This document shows positions 12,001-22,246 of a DNA stretch of 64,000 bases, piece after piece (the first letter of the stretch is position 1; each line of letters starts with the position of its first letter). Location: contig JARBJD010000082.1 of assembly GCA_033064195.1 (NCBI GenBank), forward strand, positions 124,001 to 188,000. The letters are read 5' to 3'. Made by a program: the position numbers and the translations under genes. Under the pieces are notes generated by a model. The model worked only from the letters and a program-made list of their open reading frames with translations. It did not search any database and had not been told where the DNA came from. Source of the stretch: Blattamonas nauphoetae. Lineage: Eukaryota; Preaxostyla; Oxymonadida.

Positions 12001-12202
12001 GATCGTTGGAGGAAGGGGACATCGTGTGGACTTGTCTGATGTGTCGGTGTCAGACTGTGTCTGCCGGAATGTTGATGTTGGGGACAAAAGAGGGTTTTCG
12101 GGAGGAGTTGTGGGGTGGACAGAGAAGGGGGTGCAGACAGACAGGCGAGGAATGAAAGTGAGAGGAAGCGAGGTTGGGATGGTTGGGATGAGAAATGAAT
12201 GA
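3080..12202 (+). CDS. Giant secreted beta-helix repeat protein, 3040 aa
   Basis: Start chosen at an ATG giving a signal peptide (MLIIPLLITCLISG). The protein is Ser/Thr/Gly-rich with the regular short-strand pattern of right-handed parallel beta-helices (for example GGAIHINNTGDLTIDSC near residue 300). A recurring motif, D-x(2)-N-C-G-x(4)-P/A-C-x-S/T-L, marks module starts near residues 1175, 1480, 1925 and 2230. Residues about 975-2570 hold three copies of a 750-aa module, each with MSRMKMKKS. From about residue 2575 (near 10826) the sequence becomes Gly/Arg/Glu-rich, although still beta-helix-like (CGGVSGGMEVRKTSFTGC). It ends without a membrane segment or kinase, unlike its paralogue at 26-49 kb. 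A surface or secreted adhesin-like role is inferred from architecture only. A missed 3' intron or exon cannot be excluded. Confidence 0.85.
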   Translation: MLIIPLLITCLISGNSPPDVLPSLTDSIFSASNANTIDGRVVRFLPLKAYESNTLLLHSMTVSIHGLYETPSRIVEGGSARISLIDVVNSTTTLSRLCFHPTEIRSVRVGISSFVEIIESEVWIPSADSPLECNSGFLQVEHSSFALMNPKQTIPSLATSMSSESSVVFSSCSFSDLGVSDDGPLFCSTNVSNVTLLNLKMSNISTTHSSLAHHISNRAGNVSIVGSSVTDSEDVLTGGLVPGMSLATSFFVANTTISKCFTNAVDTTENNPSMVHETLSASHTFINCTWTSTTTSINGGAIHINNTGDLTIDSCRFLHCKATSSDHSNGGAISFLSEVSSPFAFSLNSSTFDTCYSACYSGSVYVNRSSSFFMKFTNFSTSSVGYTRLTTHLLYLPDGSILSNLRFEYAFSESANSESGAIDFDTILADITHSNILFNSNTAGSGGALLYSFTSGKPNISWFSCIFFNNKAETVRPITDDPGNSCVAGNDLYFWSDTAEWNATLAREGSFRNCFSNSDFPRIVIDTLSQHLTHAIRFPTNNTLLSTLFPTPSLIVSVRDDANDEAGCGMNYFLPCKTLGYTGKNQLTFSTGEVLVEAGLFEETIGFAVNTKSVSITSFGNENPVFDLSSVEETFLTISDGFDANLKYLSFIVAGHAVLQHIGTGKVNMDSCLLTGKENRSPTSSDLISTTGSLTVRNTRFSCLTVGSGALLKWGSSSSVSLTDLFFLNLGTTNSAPFTITSAATLSLSGLYFEKCVGTSFSDFEVDQSVLSQLPAIASSLSTSTSPRTPLKDGEQLTLWPSYQMVVDGNEGVDEAFCWLTSKKCRTLSNLVTRLGSNFEGTIIVSKGRTSEAGIVLVDSQQLTVSGESQTESLLSLESSETSLIIVPSASSLSLSALTLTLPCSHTSSPVISSTGTLALSSVVIALSSSHTDLSADILSVTSGTASLVSCSFDGENNSIGSFMSQTGGTMMLEACSMSRMKMKKSFVSGSGTVLMKGCSFSSLVDDCSSGSGNVIEMGIGEGEKLEIMKSATDSSSFISCSSKGNGGALKIAVVSSGTLTISDTSFVCCSATGNGGGIWLDLSASTSTSTSFSSLVFGSGFDSNNAILGTKVFVKSTNLKTDAEGVLIGLKPTLSGLLLTPVEKNEFVGNNTSPESLLFFWYPHIATSGAVHVHSDGEDHANCGLIELACQTLSHSFTSLKTTRTITLDSALQVPASLPTLTQSLTISTLAGSPQTLTLASDVSFTVSAGTLSFSSLSIELAELSTTVFVVAGGSIVMDSTCRIVNPSSATHSASLFSLSSGTLTLDTTTLDFSNRFISSQSLFSQSGGSLALSGMSIENVTRSSGDGSVISSILSTGSLSIASCSFSSCVCSSGNGGMMKVVLTGTGTFTVTGTTTFSSCSASGDGNLIHLSRSDLVSFLKGSGTGPLDAIRPNTTSGVAFTSEIHEEFWGIDTNAVSPSSGSLLFYWYPHTTGSVHVASSGTDHPNCGLVELPCSSLSHSMNVMKTTKSVVILSDLPLSASLTSLDVTWTLSRSGTEKLTLSGNGGILVDQSTTHFTLSSLEMKCGTMAVDRTIALICVTNGKVLMADCSIGDASGEIPIPFCTISTGTVELTGTNTILNPSVSSPLFTVASGSLLIDGDSTSFTTITSTSTGRSASLFALNGGSSTVNFASLPILGTGTGQDLFAVSRIATLKLNKITLDGGDASVESLLDQNGGTVTLEACSMSRMKMKKSFVCGSGTVLMKGCSFSSLVDDCSSGSGNVIEMGIGEGEKLEIMKTATDSSSFISCSSKGNGGALKIAVVSSGTVTISDTSFVCCSASGNGGGIWLDLSSCTSTSTSFSSLVFGSGPDSNTAILGSKVYVQSSNVKTDAEGVLIGLKPTLSGSLLTAAEKHAFVVNNTSPESLLFFWYPHIASVGVVHVHSLGEDHANCGRIELACQTLSHSFTSLKTTRTITLDSSLQVAASLPTLTQSLTISTLAGSPQTLTLASDVSFTVSAGTLSFSSLSIELAELSTTVFVVAGGSIVMDSTCRLVNPSSATHSASLFSLSSGTLTLDTTTLDFSNRFISSQSLFSQSGGSLSLSGMSIENVTRSSGDGSVISSTLSSGSLSIARCSFSSCICSSGNGGVMKVVLTGTGTFTVTGTTTFSSCSASGDGNLIHLSCPDLVSFLGGVSAAGPLDAIRPNTTSGVAFTSEVYEEFWGIDTKTVSPSSGSLLFYWYPHTTGSVRVASSGTDHPNCGLVELPCSSLSHSMNVMKTTKSVVMMSDIPLSASLTSIGTTWSLSRSGTEKLTLSGNGGIIVDQSTTHVTLLSLVMKCGTMTVDRTSALICVTNGKVSMTDCSVGDASGEIPIPFCTISTGTVELTGTNTILNPSVSSPLFTVASGSLLIDGDSTSFTTITSTSTGRSASLFALNGGSSTVNFASLPILGTGTGQNLFAVSGTATLKLNKITLDGGDASAESLLGQNGGTVTLEACSMSRMKMKKSFVCGSGTVLMKGCSFSSLVDDCSSGSGNVIEMGIGEGEKLEIMKTATDSSSFISCSSKGNGGALKIAVVSSGTVTISDTSFVCCSASGNGGGIWIDASSSVGSISLSLLSLSFGRNNDANSCGMDKGGRDVFVVGGRLIDFISKEKWLGTFETAPEWTLVGLDGSSGEKVDLAAMLRQTVLFVGKDGNDEDGDGTLEAPFLTLHGGMEKGMKSGEDVVWIEIVESARIGKRIVMEGGSRKTCGISGREEGSRIVCSISDGSDRTEGQIIICGHTLSVRGLELNMKVDFGKVFVLQHEGQLGLSECSVSGERGLKSGLVRVGSEGELTLNEVATTDLSLTEKASIVEMAGGRVWMEGSSFSEVTVVGGGVLCGGVSGGMEVRKTSFTGCRGERFGSVVRVRAAGSSVVLSECTFRDCWSGVNFGEVESSVWRVGGGSVFVWMERKKGGRLESVDLSGSEFTNCILENTNTTTVSTGRGRDCVGGSGFVIVGGRGHRVDLSDVSVSDCVCRNVDVGDKRGFSGGVVGWTEKGVQTDRRGMKVRGSEVGMVGMRNE
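5980..10815 (+). repeat. Intragenic 2.25-kb (750-aa) modules, about 2.1 copies
   Basis: The block coding MSRMKMKKSF recurs at about 6009, 8259 and 10512, a spacing of 2250-2253 bp that keeps the frame. Each period contains two related sub-blocks, one with LLFFWYPHIA and one with LLFYWYPHTT, about 0.9 and 1.3 kb apart. Long stretches, such as 6751-6930 against 9001-9180, differ at very few positions, which indicates recent duplication or homogenisation. Confidence 0.9.
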
Positions 12203-14485
12203 GCGACACAAATTGAGGTGATGAAAGAAGGATGGAACTGAACATAGGAAGAGGAAAGATATGGAAAACTTAAATCACCAGATTCTCAACAGCGAAAAGC
12301 AAAACGTCACCCAGATATTTTCATTTTATTATCTTCATTTTTTTCTTGATTTCTCTGCACTTCACCACTGTTATCGGACTGTGTTCATTGTATGGGAGTG
12401 AAAGAGAGGTGCTGTGAAGGAGGACCCAGACAACTCTAAAGTTGAATCCATACCCACGAGAGAACATCAAACTGTGAAAAAAGATTGTGAAATGTTCTGT
12501 TCATCAACAAAATGGGTTTAGAACTGCCCATCAAATCCAGTGAACCCAGCCAACAGAAACACAGGGAAGAACAATTTCTGCTCCAACTTCGAGCACCGAT
12601 TTCTTGAGCGTTACAATTGCTGGCTTAATTTGGTTTTGATGAGAGAAAACTGGTTTGAGATCGGTGAACTCAGATTGAGCTTTTTTGTCTAATCAGAGTT
12701 GTATCGTGTGTATCTACCAGAATACCTGTCATAACCAGTCGTTTATTGGACTTTCTTGAGTTTAAACATCCAGAAGAAATGTTCTATGTCGAAATCGACT
12801 CTCAGATTTCTGTCGTGATTCTTATATTTTCTCCAAACTGAACGAACAGATTATATATTTCTTCCTGTGACAAGACAGAAACACGACAATAAATCTCATG
12901 AACGAGATGATCTGCTCGTAGAAAATTTGTGAAACTGACAGTGAGGACCCTTTTTTTCTTGATCACAAAACCGCCTGTTTCAAACGATAGAAGCATTTTG
13001 GTGAGGAACAGTTCCCTTTAAAGACAAAAAATGACAAATCTCAAACAAGTGGAGTGATATAAGTGTGAATAGTTGCGAATGTTCGAAAATGGACTGGAAC
13101 ATAAAACCGAGCAAATGTTGCCCAATGATTGTCAAAAATCATAAAATGGAAGATAGTATTGATGGAAATGGATGGGTTGCACGATCCTTCCATTATAATC
13201 GTGAAATTCTCCATTTAGAGTCTTTTCGCATTCTCCCCCGATTTGGCCAGCGAAGTGATTGCTAAACAAGTTTCTTGTTGGTTCATATTTTGTGTGTCCC
13301 CTAAGGATTCCTGCACACTAAACTCATCTTCACCCCTCTTTTGCCCCATCTTGCCTTCATTTTTCTCAAAATTGGAGAGAATTCTTTGGCATTTGAATTC
13401 ATTTCGGCTGAGTGTTAGATTGTGTGCTTCTTTCTTGCTCTGGTGATGAAGAAAATGATCTGAAACAGTGAAAAATAGACACACAAAGACCAGAATTTTG
13501 TATTTTTGATTGAAAAGAGGAATTTTCTTTAATTTTCCGCCAGATCGGAACTAGCCGAGTACGGGTTCTCGTTCGAATGATGAGACAGGTCTAAGAGAGT
13601 GCTTCTTCGAGAATAAGGTTGAGAGGTTGATAATGGTTACAAATAATCGGATTATTCCCTTGTAGAGCTTACATAGCACTGGAGAAATGGTGGATCCGAA
13701 CGAGTGGTGAAACTTGAACAGATCGATGGGAACTGAGAACTTTTGGGGGATCCTGTGGCAATATGACTTACGAAAAGGTGAAATGCTGGAAATCTGGAGT
13801 TGTTGATCAAATGAATCATCAAAATTCATGTGAATCAACGATATGTGTGACGAAGTTTTGATCAAACCAAAGGTCACACTCGATCGTAACCAACCATCAC
13901 CCACAGGACATTATATTACTATGGTCGATTGTTTAGAATGATATCAAACCTTTAACACCATTTTTTCTCATCCAAAACTCTGCCTTTTTTCTTCAATCAT
14001 CGCTGTCATTTGACAGCACCGATCTCGATGATTGAAGATCGATTTTTCATCCGGTCACACTTCAATCGGTATACTACTTTCTTTTTATGACCTTGCTCTT
14101 CTCATTAGATTCAACCATCTCTTTCCATCGACCTCTGGCATCCAACTCTCCAACTCGCTCCCTTTCGACATTAGGTCACAACACAAGTGTTCGATTCAAA
14201 CAACAACAGCGTCCACTGTCATATACTGCAAAAACCAAGATGGACAACCGTACTTTTTCCTGCCGCCATATCCAATTCACAACACTTTTTTCATTCTCGA
14301 GCCTGTCTGGTCGGAGTTGTACGCTGTTGAGGCAAAGATTTCTCCATTGAATCGATAGTAGGCACGATTGAAATTCTTACCGACCTCTGACTGTTCTTCA
14401 TTTGATCAAGCAACCCCCGAGATCTACCCTTTATTAAAAACAAGTGATTTCTTGTTCAACACTGACTGAAACATTGTGTTTTTGA
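12203..14485. other. Intergenic stretch, no gene supported
   Basis: Short open frames only. It holds one orphan copy of the TGATCAAACC motif (13858-13873). No coding region or RNA gene is recognised. Confidence 0.5.
13858..13873 (+). promoter_or_regulatory. Orphan copy of the TTGATCAAACCAAAGG motif
   Basis: It has the same 16-nt sequence as the motif that precedes the four six-exon paralogues, and is likewise followed by an ACAGGACATTATATT-like stretch. No paralogue follows: the next ATG (13921) is 48 nt away and opens nothing. It could be a relic of a lost copy, or a more general promoter motif upstream of the ABC transporter 0.6 kb away. Confidence 0.4.
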
Positions 14486-17400
14486 ATGCAAGATTCTGAA
14501 GCAAACATCTTTCAGGACGCGCACCCGACGCCGTCCGACCCGACAAATCCCAATCCAACCGAGGATGAGTCGATCCAAAATGCCCCAGCTGTTCCGGAGT
14601 CCCCATCGATCCACGTCGCTCGTGACCCGGCCCCATCACCAGACCCGTCTCAACTCAACCCTGCACCAGTTGTACCCGTGCAGCAGGCACCAGAAGAGTT
14701 TGTAAGACAGAAGAATCTGGAGGAGTCACACAACTGGATTGCCAATCTATTCTTCTGCTTTTACTGCCCATTGGTCTGTCGCTGCTCTCCTGTGACAGAC
14801 AAAGACATTTATGAGTGCCATTCGCTTGACCGTGCCAGTAGAAACATCGGTCGTGCCGAAAAGTTGTGGGAACAGCCAGCACATGATTATATAACGAAAC
14901 GAAAGGCTTTCGAGGAAGAAAAGGAGAGGGATCCAAAGTATGCTGAAGAAGATGGAGCTGATATAAAAGCTGATGGGGAGATTTTCGACTTTTGAGATTG
15001 ATCTCATTTTTTTGACAATTTTTGACTTATTGTCTATATCATCATATTCTCTCGTTCCTTCTCGTTCAGCACGAAAACAAAACCGCCAAAAGAACCCGGA
15101 CTGTTCGGTCTAACGTCGTTCAAAGTGACGAAGAGCAGGATCTCCATCTTCTACTTCTTCCAAGTCATCAAGTATGCATCAAACTTCATAAATTTCGCTT
15201 TTCTTACCCTGATTTTACTCTATATCAGTCAATTTCTTCTTCTTATTCCATCGTTTCCATCAACCATCTCATTCTCCACTTATCCCTCTCTTAGCTATGT
15301 TTTCCTCTTCCTTCAACCCGCCATGATGAAGCAAGTCCTCAAAACAATCGACGCCCGCGAGTTGAACCCTTCAACCCCCTTCCCATATGCCTCTGGAATC
15401 ATCCTGATTCTTTGCCCGTTCTTAGCCAACTTCTTCGATGCCCTGGCGAGTCGCTTCTCGTTCCATCACGTCATGTCAGTTCGGTCGATGCTTGCTGGAC
15501 TGATATATCGGAAGACGCTGATGTTGAACATCACAGCGCAATCAAACATTGACAGCGGAAGATTACTGTCTCTAATCTCCACAGATTGCAGGAATGTTGC
15601 TGAGAACCTCTGGATGTTCTATTTGATGTCTATGTTCCCACTTCAAGTCCTTGTTCCGCTTGGATTCGTGCTATTCGATTTCGGCTGGTGCGGACTCATC
15701 TCTCTTGGCGTGATTGCGATTGTCATCCCAATCACTGTTGCTATTATGCTTGTGGTTGGTCAACACATCCATTTCTTCCTCGCCCACAACGATGAGCGCA
15801 ACAAGATCATGAACGAGACGCTCCAAGGCATGCGAATCGTCAAGTTCACTGGACTGGAACACATCTTCCTCCACAAGCTCGGAGTCCCCAGAAAGAAGCA
15901 AATCCGCGAAATTGGACTCTTCATGTGGTATGAAGAGCTCTCCAACGCGATCGTTCGAAACCTTCCTGTTGCTGTCAACGCCTCAACCCTTTCCGTGTTC
16001 GTCGTGACCAGAAAAATCCCCCCGAGCAAGTTTGCGTCCGAAGTCATGCCTAATGTTGGGTTTCTGACGATGATGACGAGAGAAGCGAATGCGGTTCCGA
16101 TGTATCTTCAGATGCTCATGATGACACGAATCTCGCTCAAAAGAATAAAACAATTCCTTCTTTTGCCGGAACTGCAACAGGAGGAGTATGACCAACCGGT
16201 AGAAGAGGATATTGCTCTCCAGATCGAGAATGGAAACTACAACTGGGCCGAGCCGCCAGAGATCCCTCTGACAACCGCAGAAATGGAGATTCTGAAGCGA
16301 GAGCGTCACATTGCGAAGAAAAACGCTGCAAAACGCCGAGCAATGGAGAAACAGGAAGAAATGGGAATTGTTTCTGATCAGACCCAACAAGATCCCAACC
16401 GCCCCGGAACCACAAGTCCAACCCAAAACGACCAACCGATCTTCCAAGACCCACAAGAAAACCGGACTCTCTCCCCAGTCGTGTCAGTTGCACAGAGCAA
16501 CCCCGTCAACGAACACGAAACTCCCTGCCAAACACCGTCGCCTTTTGGAGTGTCGACACCAACGCCAAGTCCAACAGACTCTCAAACAACACTCAGCAAC
16601 ATCAACATCAAGTTGAAGAAAGGGTCGTTGACGATGGTTGTTGGAGGCGTGGGGAGTGGGAAGTCGTCGATTGGAGCAGCGATCATTGGAGACATCGAAA
16701 GAGTAACTGGAAACGTGAGAATGAAAGGAAGCATTGCGTACTGTCCACAAGTTCCCTGGATCAACAACAACACTGTTCGAGGCAACATCATCTTCGGTTC
16801 ACCATTCGATGAACAGAAATATCTCAACACTGTGCGTGTCTGTGCGTTGGAGCCAGATTTCAAGACCCTGTCAGCAGGAGACCAAACAGCGATTGGAGAG
16901 AAGGGTGTGAATCTGAGTGGAGGACAGAAAGCGAGAATTCAGCTTGCTCGCTCGATTTACTCGGATCGGGACATTTATGTTCTGGACGACCCACTTTCGG
17001 CTGTTGATGCGCATGTCGGACGATATCTGATGGACGAGTGCATCTGCAAACAATTGAAAGGCAAGACAGTGATGTTGATGACGAACCAGCTGCAGTTTCT
17101 GAACAGAGCAGACCATATTGTGTTGTTGAATCATGGAAAGATTGTCGCTCAAGGAAGCTATGCGGAACTTGGGCAGGATGGCATCAACTTCGATGAATAT
17201 TTGATCAAGGCGAACGAGAACACGAAGAAGAAGGAAGACGAGAAGAAAGTGGCGGTCGCAACAAAAGCAGTAACTTTGGAAGACCTCGCGAAAGGAGCTG
17301 ATTCTGAAGCTGGAAAACAGATCATCACGGAAGAAGAGATGGAGACAGGAAGCGTCTCATTCTCGAATTACTTCAGATTTCTTGGAACCCTCTTCCCACT

Positions 17401-19219
17401 CGGCCTTCTCATCCTTTTCTTCGTTCTGATCATCATCTGTGAAGCCTTCCCTCTTCTGCAGGCAATGTGGCTGGGAATTGTTCCAAACGAAAACATGTTC
17501 TCTGGTGTTGGCTATTACTGGAAAATCGGTGTTTATGGACTCAGCATCGTCATTTCCTTCCTTCTGATGGTCATTCGAGCCGGAATGGTTGCCTGTGCAT
17601 CTGTCCGATCGTCCACACGCATCCACAATGAACTTGTTCAAAACGTCGTGAAATGTCCGACCTCGTTCTTCGACACAACACCGATGGGAAGGATTCTGAA
17701 CAGATTCACAGGTGATCTCTTCCAAACAGACGCCATGCTCCTCTCCCTCTTCATGCAGAACGTGGCGATGATCATTGGAGTGATTGGTCAGATTGTGATC
17801 GTCTCCATCCAATCGCCTTTCTTCCTCTGCATCGGTATTCCAGCTCTCATCGCATATTACGTCATTGCTGTGCTGTATAAACGCACAGCTCGTAACGTCC
17901 AACGACTTGACTCAATCGCTCGCTCGCCAGTGATCTCCCTCTTCTCCGAAATCATTTCCGGTGCTGGATTGTCAACCATTCGCGCGTTTGGATTGGAAGA
18001 AGTGTGGAGGCAGAGATATTACAAAGCATTGGACAACTGGACCGTCCGAACTGTGTTGTTCATGGAAGGGAAAGCGTGGGCGACATTGTACACTGGATTT
18101 GCGACGCTGGTGTTCATGGCTGGTGTTGTGTTGCTTGGATGGTTCACGATGACACCTGCTCAGCTGTCTGTGTCGATCAACTCGGCAATCACTTTCGCTT
18201 TCCTTGGTTTTTATTTGGTGATGGAATTGGTCGAACTGGAGGCAAGAATGACGAATTATGAAAGAATCCGATTCTACTCAACCAAACTCCCGAAGGAAAC
18301 CACAAAATACGAAATCACTCCTTCCGAAACATGGCCAGAACACGGAAATGTCCAGTTCGAGGGCGTCTCCTTCAGATATCGTCATGGACTCCCATATGTC
18401 CTCCAAGACGTCGATTTCACGTTCAGAGGCGGCGAGAAAATTGGAGTTTGTGGGCGGACCGGTGCCGGAAAGTCGAGTCTGATCTTTGCGCTGTTCAGAC
18501 TAGTCGAGCTCGACCCAAAACTGGAACCAAAAATGATTGACATCCAGACAGGGTTCCCAATCGACACAGATCCGAATGAAGAACCGAACAAGGGGAGAGT
18601 GTTGATTGATGGAGTGGATATTTCGAAAATCGAACTTGGCAAACTCAGACGATCTATCGCGATTATCCCACAAGACCCCACACTCTTCACAGGAACTGTT
18701 CGTCACAATCTCGACTTGGCGTCCAAATGCAGCGATGACAGAATTTGGGAAGTGTTGGATATGATTGAGATGCGCGAAGTTGTCAGCCACCTTCCCGCTG
18801 GTCTGGACACGCCTGTCGCGGAGGGCGGAAGCAACTTCTCGACAGGGCAGCGACAGTTGCTGTGTTTTGTTCGAGCGATTCTGAACAATTGCCGGATTGT
18901 TGTGCTGGATGAAGCGACAGCGAGTGTGGATGTTGAGACAGACGCGAAGATTCAGAAGACGATTCGCGAACAGTTTAGGGACAAGACAGTGATTGTGATT
19001 GCACACAGACTGAACACAATCATGGATTCAGACAAGATTATGGTTTGTGTTCTTCTGCTCATCTCTCATTCTTTATTCCAATCTTTTCATACTTCTCTTC
19101 CCTTCTCCTCCCTTCAGGTGATGGACAAAGGGCGTGTGGCTGAGTTTGATTCACCTGCCAACCTCAAGGCGAACCCCGACTCTGCCTTCAACGGATTGAT
19201 CCGCTCTTTGGACCACTAG
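14486..19219 (+). CDS. ABC transporter, ABCC/MRP-type full transporter
   Basis: Predicted ATP-driven membrane exporter of the multidrug-resistance-protein type. Exons: 14486-14937, 15070-15171, 15295-19042, 19118-19219; the three introns are 132, 123 and 75 nt, and splicing gives 1467 aa with an exact codon count. Introns 1 and 2 have the same junction, AA/GTATGC...AG/C; intron 3 joins DKIM to VMDKGRVAEF. Order: Pro-rich N-terminus, membrane domain 1 (starting FFQVINYVFLFLQPA), NBD1 with Walker A GGVGSGKSS (about residue 634), signature LSGGQKARIQLARS (about 724) and Walker B VLDDP; then membrane domain 2 (about 900-1170); then NBD2 with GRTGAGKSS (about 1236), signature FSTGQRQ (about 1364) and Walker B VLDEATASVD. 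The NBD1 Walker B ends DDP and the NBD2 one DEA, the asymmetry usual in ABCC proteins. Substrate unknown. Confidence 0.93.
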
Positions 19220-19612
19220 ACACTCATCCTGGTTTTTTCGTTATTATTCCGATGGTAGTGAGATTGTGGATAATAATAGCAGAATCTATTGATTTTTCAT
19301 TTCAACACAATTTGAATAAGAACTTGAACATTATCCAATAACGAAAAATCAATTACGAACTGCCATTCTTATGACTTGTCTTGTGATAGATTTCTGCGTC
19401 TTCCTCCTCAAGAAAACGGGGTTTACTATGTGTCGTCCCTGCATGTTGGTTTGTGGAAATATATTGTAGGTACCAGAGAAGTCCATGAAGGCTGATTGAT
19501 TTCTCAATGTTGATCAAACCAAAGGAGAATAAGTTGAATTCACCAACTTTTCAAAAGAACAGTTCCTCGACATAATCTGCATATTTCCATCTGTCCGTCG
19601 ATCAGAAATACT
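19220..19612. other. Intergenic stretch carrying the upstream motif of paralogue 1
   Basis: AT-rich, with no coding signal. It contains only the TGATCAAACC motif described separately. Confidence 0.5.
19511..19525 (+). promoter_or_regulatory. TGATCAAACCAAAGG motif upstream of paralogue 1
   Basis: It ends 88 nt before the ATG at 19613. The same motif stands 85-88 nt before the corresponding ATG in all four paralogues, while the sequence between motif and ATG is much less conserved. That points to a positioned promoter element. Confidence 0.6.
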
Positions 19613-21691
19613 ATGTTGGTTGACAAGGCTTCGCAGACTACCCAAGTTGACAAAGATAAAGCGAAACAAAAAGTGTGTCGATTTTGTAGCAATATCCCTC
19701 TGAAATCTTCGCAGAATATGGTAGAAGTGTTTCTCAGTCAGATCTGTGGGGAGTGTACACCACTCCGTCCCGCGATGCTGAATAGTCTCCTCATTGTTGC
19801 GTCTGGTCTGTCACAACTGTTTTAGTTTCATTACTATTGATGATTTTGACAGGACCTGATTGGGCCCTCTCAACAATTCTTGATGTGGAGTACATCAAAC
19901 CTCTTGAGGATTATTGTGAAAAGACACAATCAACTGAAGTTACAGTTTGATTCTTTTGTTGTCATCTTTTCTCAGATTTCTCTCCCAAAACTGTTGATTC
20001 TAATTGGTATTCTCTTATCATTCTATCTTCATCATTGTGTCTCCGTGATTGATTTGGTCAGGGAAAACATCAGAAGGAGAATTGGATCGGATTTGTGGAT
20101 CGTCGATACCATCGTTCTTTCTCGAATGGATGATCTCGGTTTCAGATAAAAACATACTCACTGAAGTTTGTTGTCAATCACCTTTCCTTCATTTTATCTC
20201 AGATCGTAAATTGTGTGCTGTTGTGGACTTCCACTCTTCGATCGTCTTCCACCTTCCTCGCCCACCATAAACCCGAATTTCTTGCATTTCTCGATCATTT
20301 TGTGAGTACTGAATTATCCATTCCACGTTTGACAATTCTTGCCCAATTGTGTTTCTCCCCACACCAACAAGTATCGATACTGGCTCTTCAAGCACTCTCC
20401 AAACGAAAAAGATCTGATTTCATGACATACTCCTCTCTCCATAGGCTCAAAGTGCCTTCTGGTTCGACTGACCGTTCGTCGGAGCTTGTCCCGTTCGGAG
20501 CCAGGTTGTGTGGAAGACTGGCCGAGCATGTTTCACAAATGAAGTCGCTCTTCTCCGAATCGTCACCTTCGGATGGAACCATCTCTGCTCTTTCCACTAC
20601 TCTTCCCGACGAATCACCGCTTCTCACCGGAAACGCTGTTTTTGAAGTTGTTTGTGAAGGATTCTCTCTCTGTTACTCGCTGCTCAGTGACAGGTTCTCC
20701 ACTCTTTCTGATGTATGCCTTTGCCTCTCCTCATCTTGTCCAGATTCTGACACACGGCGACATTGTTCCCCTTCTCCAATCAACCATCATCACCTGCCTC
20801 GATCTGATTGAGCAGCTGAAAAGTGAATCGATTTGTCCGCCGACAGACCAACAATACAAGTTGACCAACATTCTCGACAGATTGTGGAACTGTTCTGCCA
20901 ATAGTCTCCTGGACTCTCACAAATCACTCCATCCAGTTGTCGAATCAGCCTTCTCCGATGTTCCGCAGCTGTGCTCACTTTTGGAGCGGACGTGTTGCCA
21001 CTCTTCGCCCATAAACACCTCCCATTTTCGAATGCTCATCAACGTCAGTGCCACTCTCCCTCGCATGATTCCTCGCATGTTGGAAGAGAATCTGGTTCAA
21101 CGAGTGATCAACGCATCCAAGTCGATGACAGCTCCAACTTCAAATGGTGTTTTCCATCTGGATCTCATTTGGGCCATCCACAACTTAATTCGGAATCCAA
21201 CCAGCATCACCAAAAACAAAGACGAACAGAAGAGAATCCAAAAGCTTCAATTTGAACGAGTGTTGACACCAGCGAAGCAATATCTGCAGTTCATTCTTCA
21301 GCGAGAAGAGTTCATTCAGAAAGACGACTCGCACAATCGACAACTGACAACCACAGTCATGAGACTTGTATCGAAGATAGTGCTGCTCGAGCGAGATCTG
21401 TCTGAAGATGGTGAGATCGTGGAGACAGGAAGAGAGGAGTGGGAAGTTGGGTGGTTGGTGGAGAAGACAATTAAGACAGATTTGGGAGAGAGATTGAAGT
21501 TAATCAGAAAAGACGATGAGAGAATGAAGAAGGACGAGAAAGCAAGATGGAAGAAGCGAGTGGAGAGACGACGAGAAGCAGGACATGAAGATGCAACGGA
21601 AGGATGGCTGATTCGAAGAATCAATCGAACACCGTCAGAGATTGTGGAGTTCCTGAGACATGCGAGTGAGGAGAGTGGGATGAATGCTTGA
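19613..21691 (+). CDS. Unrecognised six-exon family protein, copy 1 (625 aa)
   Basis: Not recognised. Exons: 19613-19805, 19853-19944, 19976-20006, 20062-20165, 20203-20712, 20744-21691; introns of 47, 31, 55, 37 and 31 nt, all GT-AG. The joined exons stay in frame and match the three other copies exon by exon. The protein looks mostly alpha-helical and HEAT/armadillo-like in feel, and ends in a charged helical tail with ERDLSEDGEIVETGREEWEVG followed by a Lys/Glu/Arg-rich stretch. No signal peptide or membrane segment is seen. Exon 3 is only 31 nt. It is the only copy that keeps both the conserved start and the conserved N-terminal reading frame alongside copy 3. Function unknown. Confidence 0.8.
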
Positions 21692-22246
21692 TTTTGAGAA
21701 GAATTCATGGAGTCGAGATTGAACACTTATTTCACACCTCACGTCACTAATAGTTCATTTTCACTCATGTCTGAACCAACCAGAGAGAACACAGCGACGA
21801 GCAGGTTAAACAACTTGGGGGAACAAACTACATCACCATGCCTCTCCCATCGTCACCATATTCACACCTAGACGGATGGCTCAGGAAGAGTTATCCGACT
21901 TGATAGTTGTGTGATTCAATCTGACACTTAATATTCAATTAGGTCGGTATTGAAGTATCATTCACCAGTTGCACTGATGATGAGAGATATGAATGTATCT
22001 GGAGCGCCTTCAATCGTTTTGTTGAATGGAGGTCTTTTGTGATGGAAAGCGGTGAAAAGAAAAAAGATTTGTGGATGAAATGGAGGTAAAAAGGATTTCC
22101 GTTACCTGAGAAGTTTCAGAAGGCTGAATACATTTGAATTGAATTGATCAAACCAAAAGTGGTTCAATCAGGTTCACCAGTCATTCACTCAGACTTTTTG
22201 TCAGCATTACGGAAATTAATCTCACTCCTTCTCGCAATAAAACACA
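21692..22246. other. Intergenic stretch between paralogues 1 and 2
   Basis: The first 60-100 bp resemble the sequence after the other copies (TTCACACCTCACGTCAC, then GTTCATT), suggesting that a 3' flank was duplicated with the gene. No other content is recognised apart from the upstream motif of copy 2. Confidence 0.5.
22144..22159 (+). promoter_or_regulatory. TTGATCAAACCAAAAG motif upstream of paralogue 2
   Basis: It ends 88 nt before the ATG at 22247. One substitution compared with the other copies. Confidence 0.6.
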
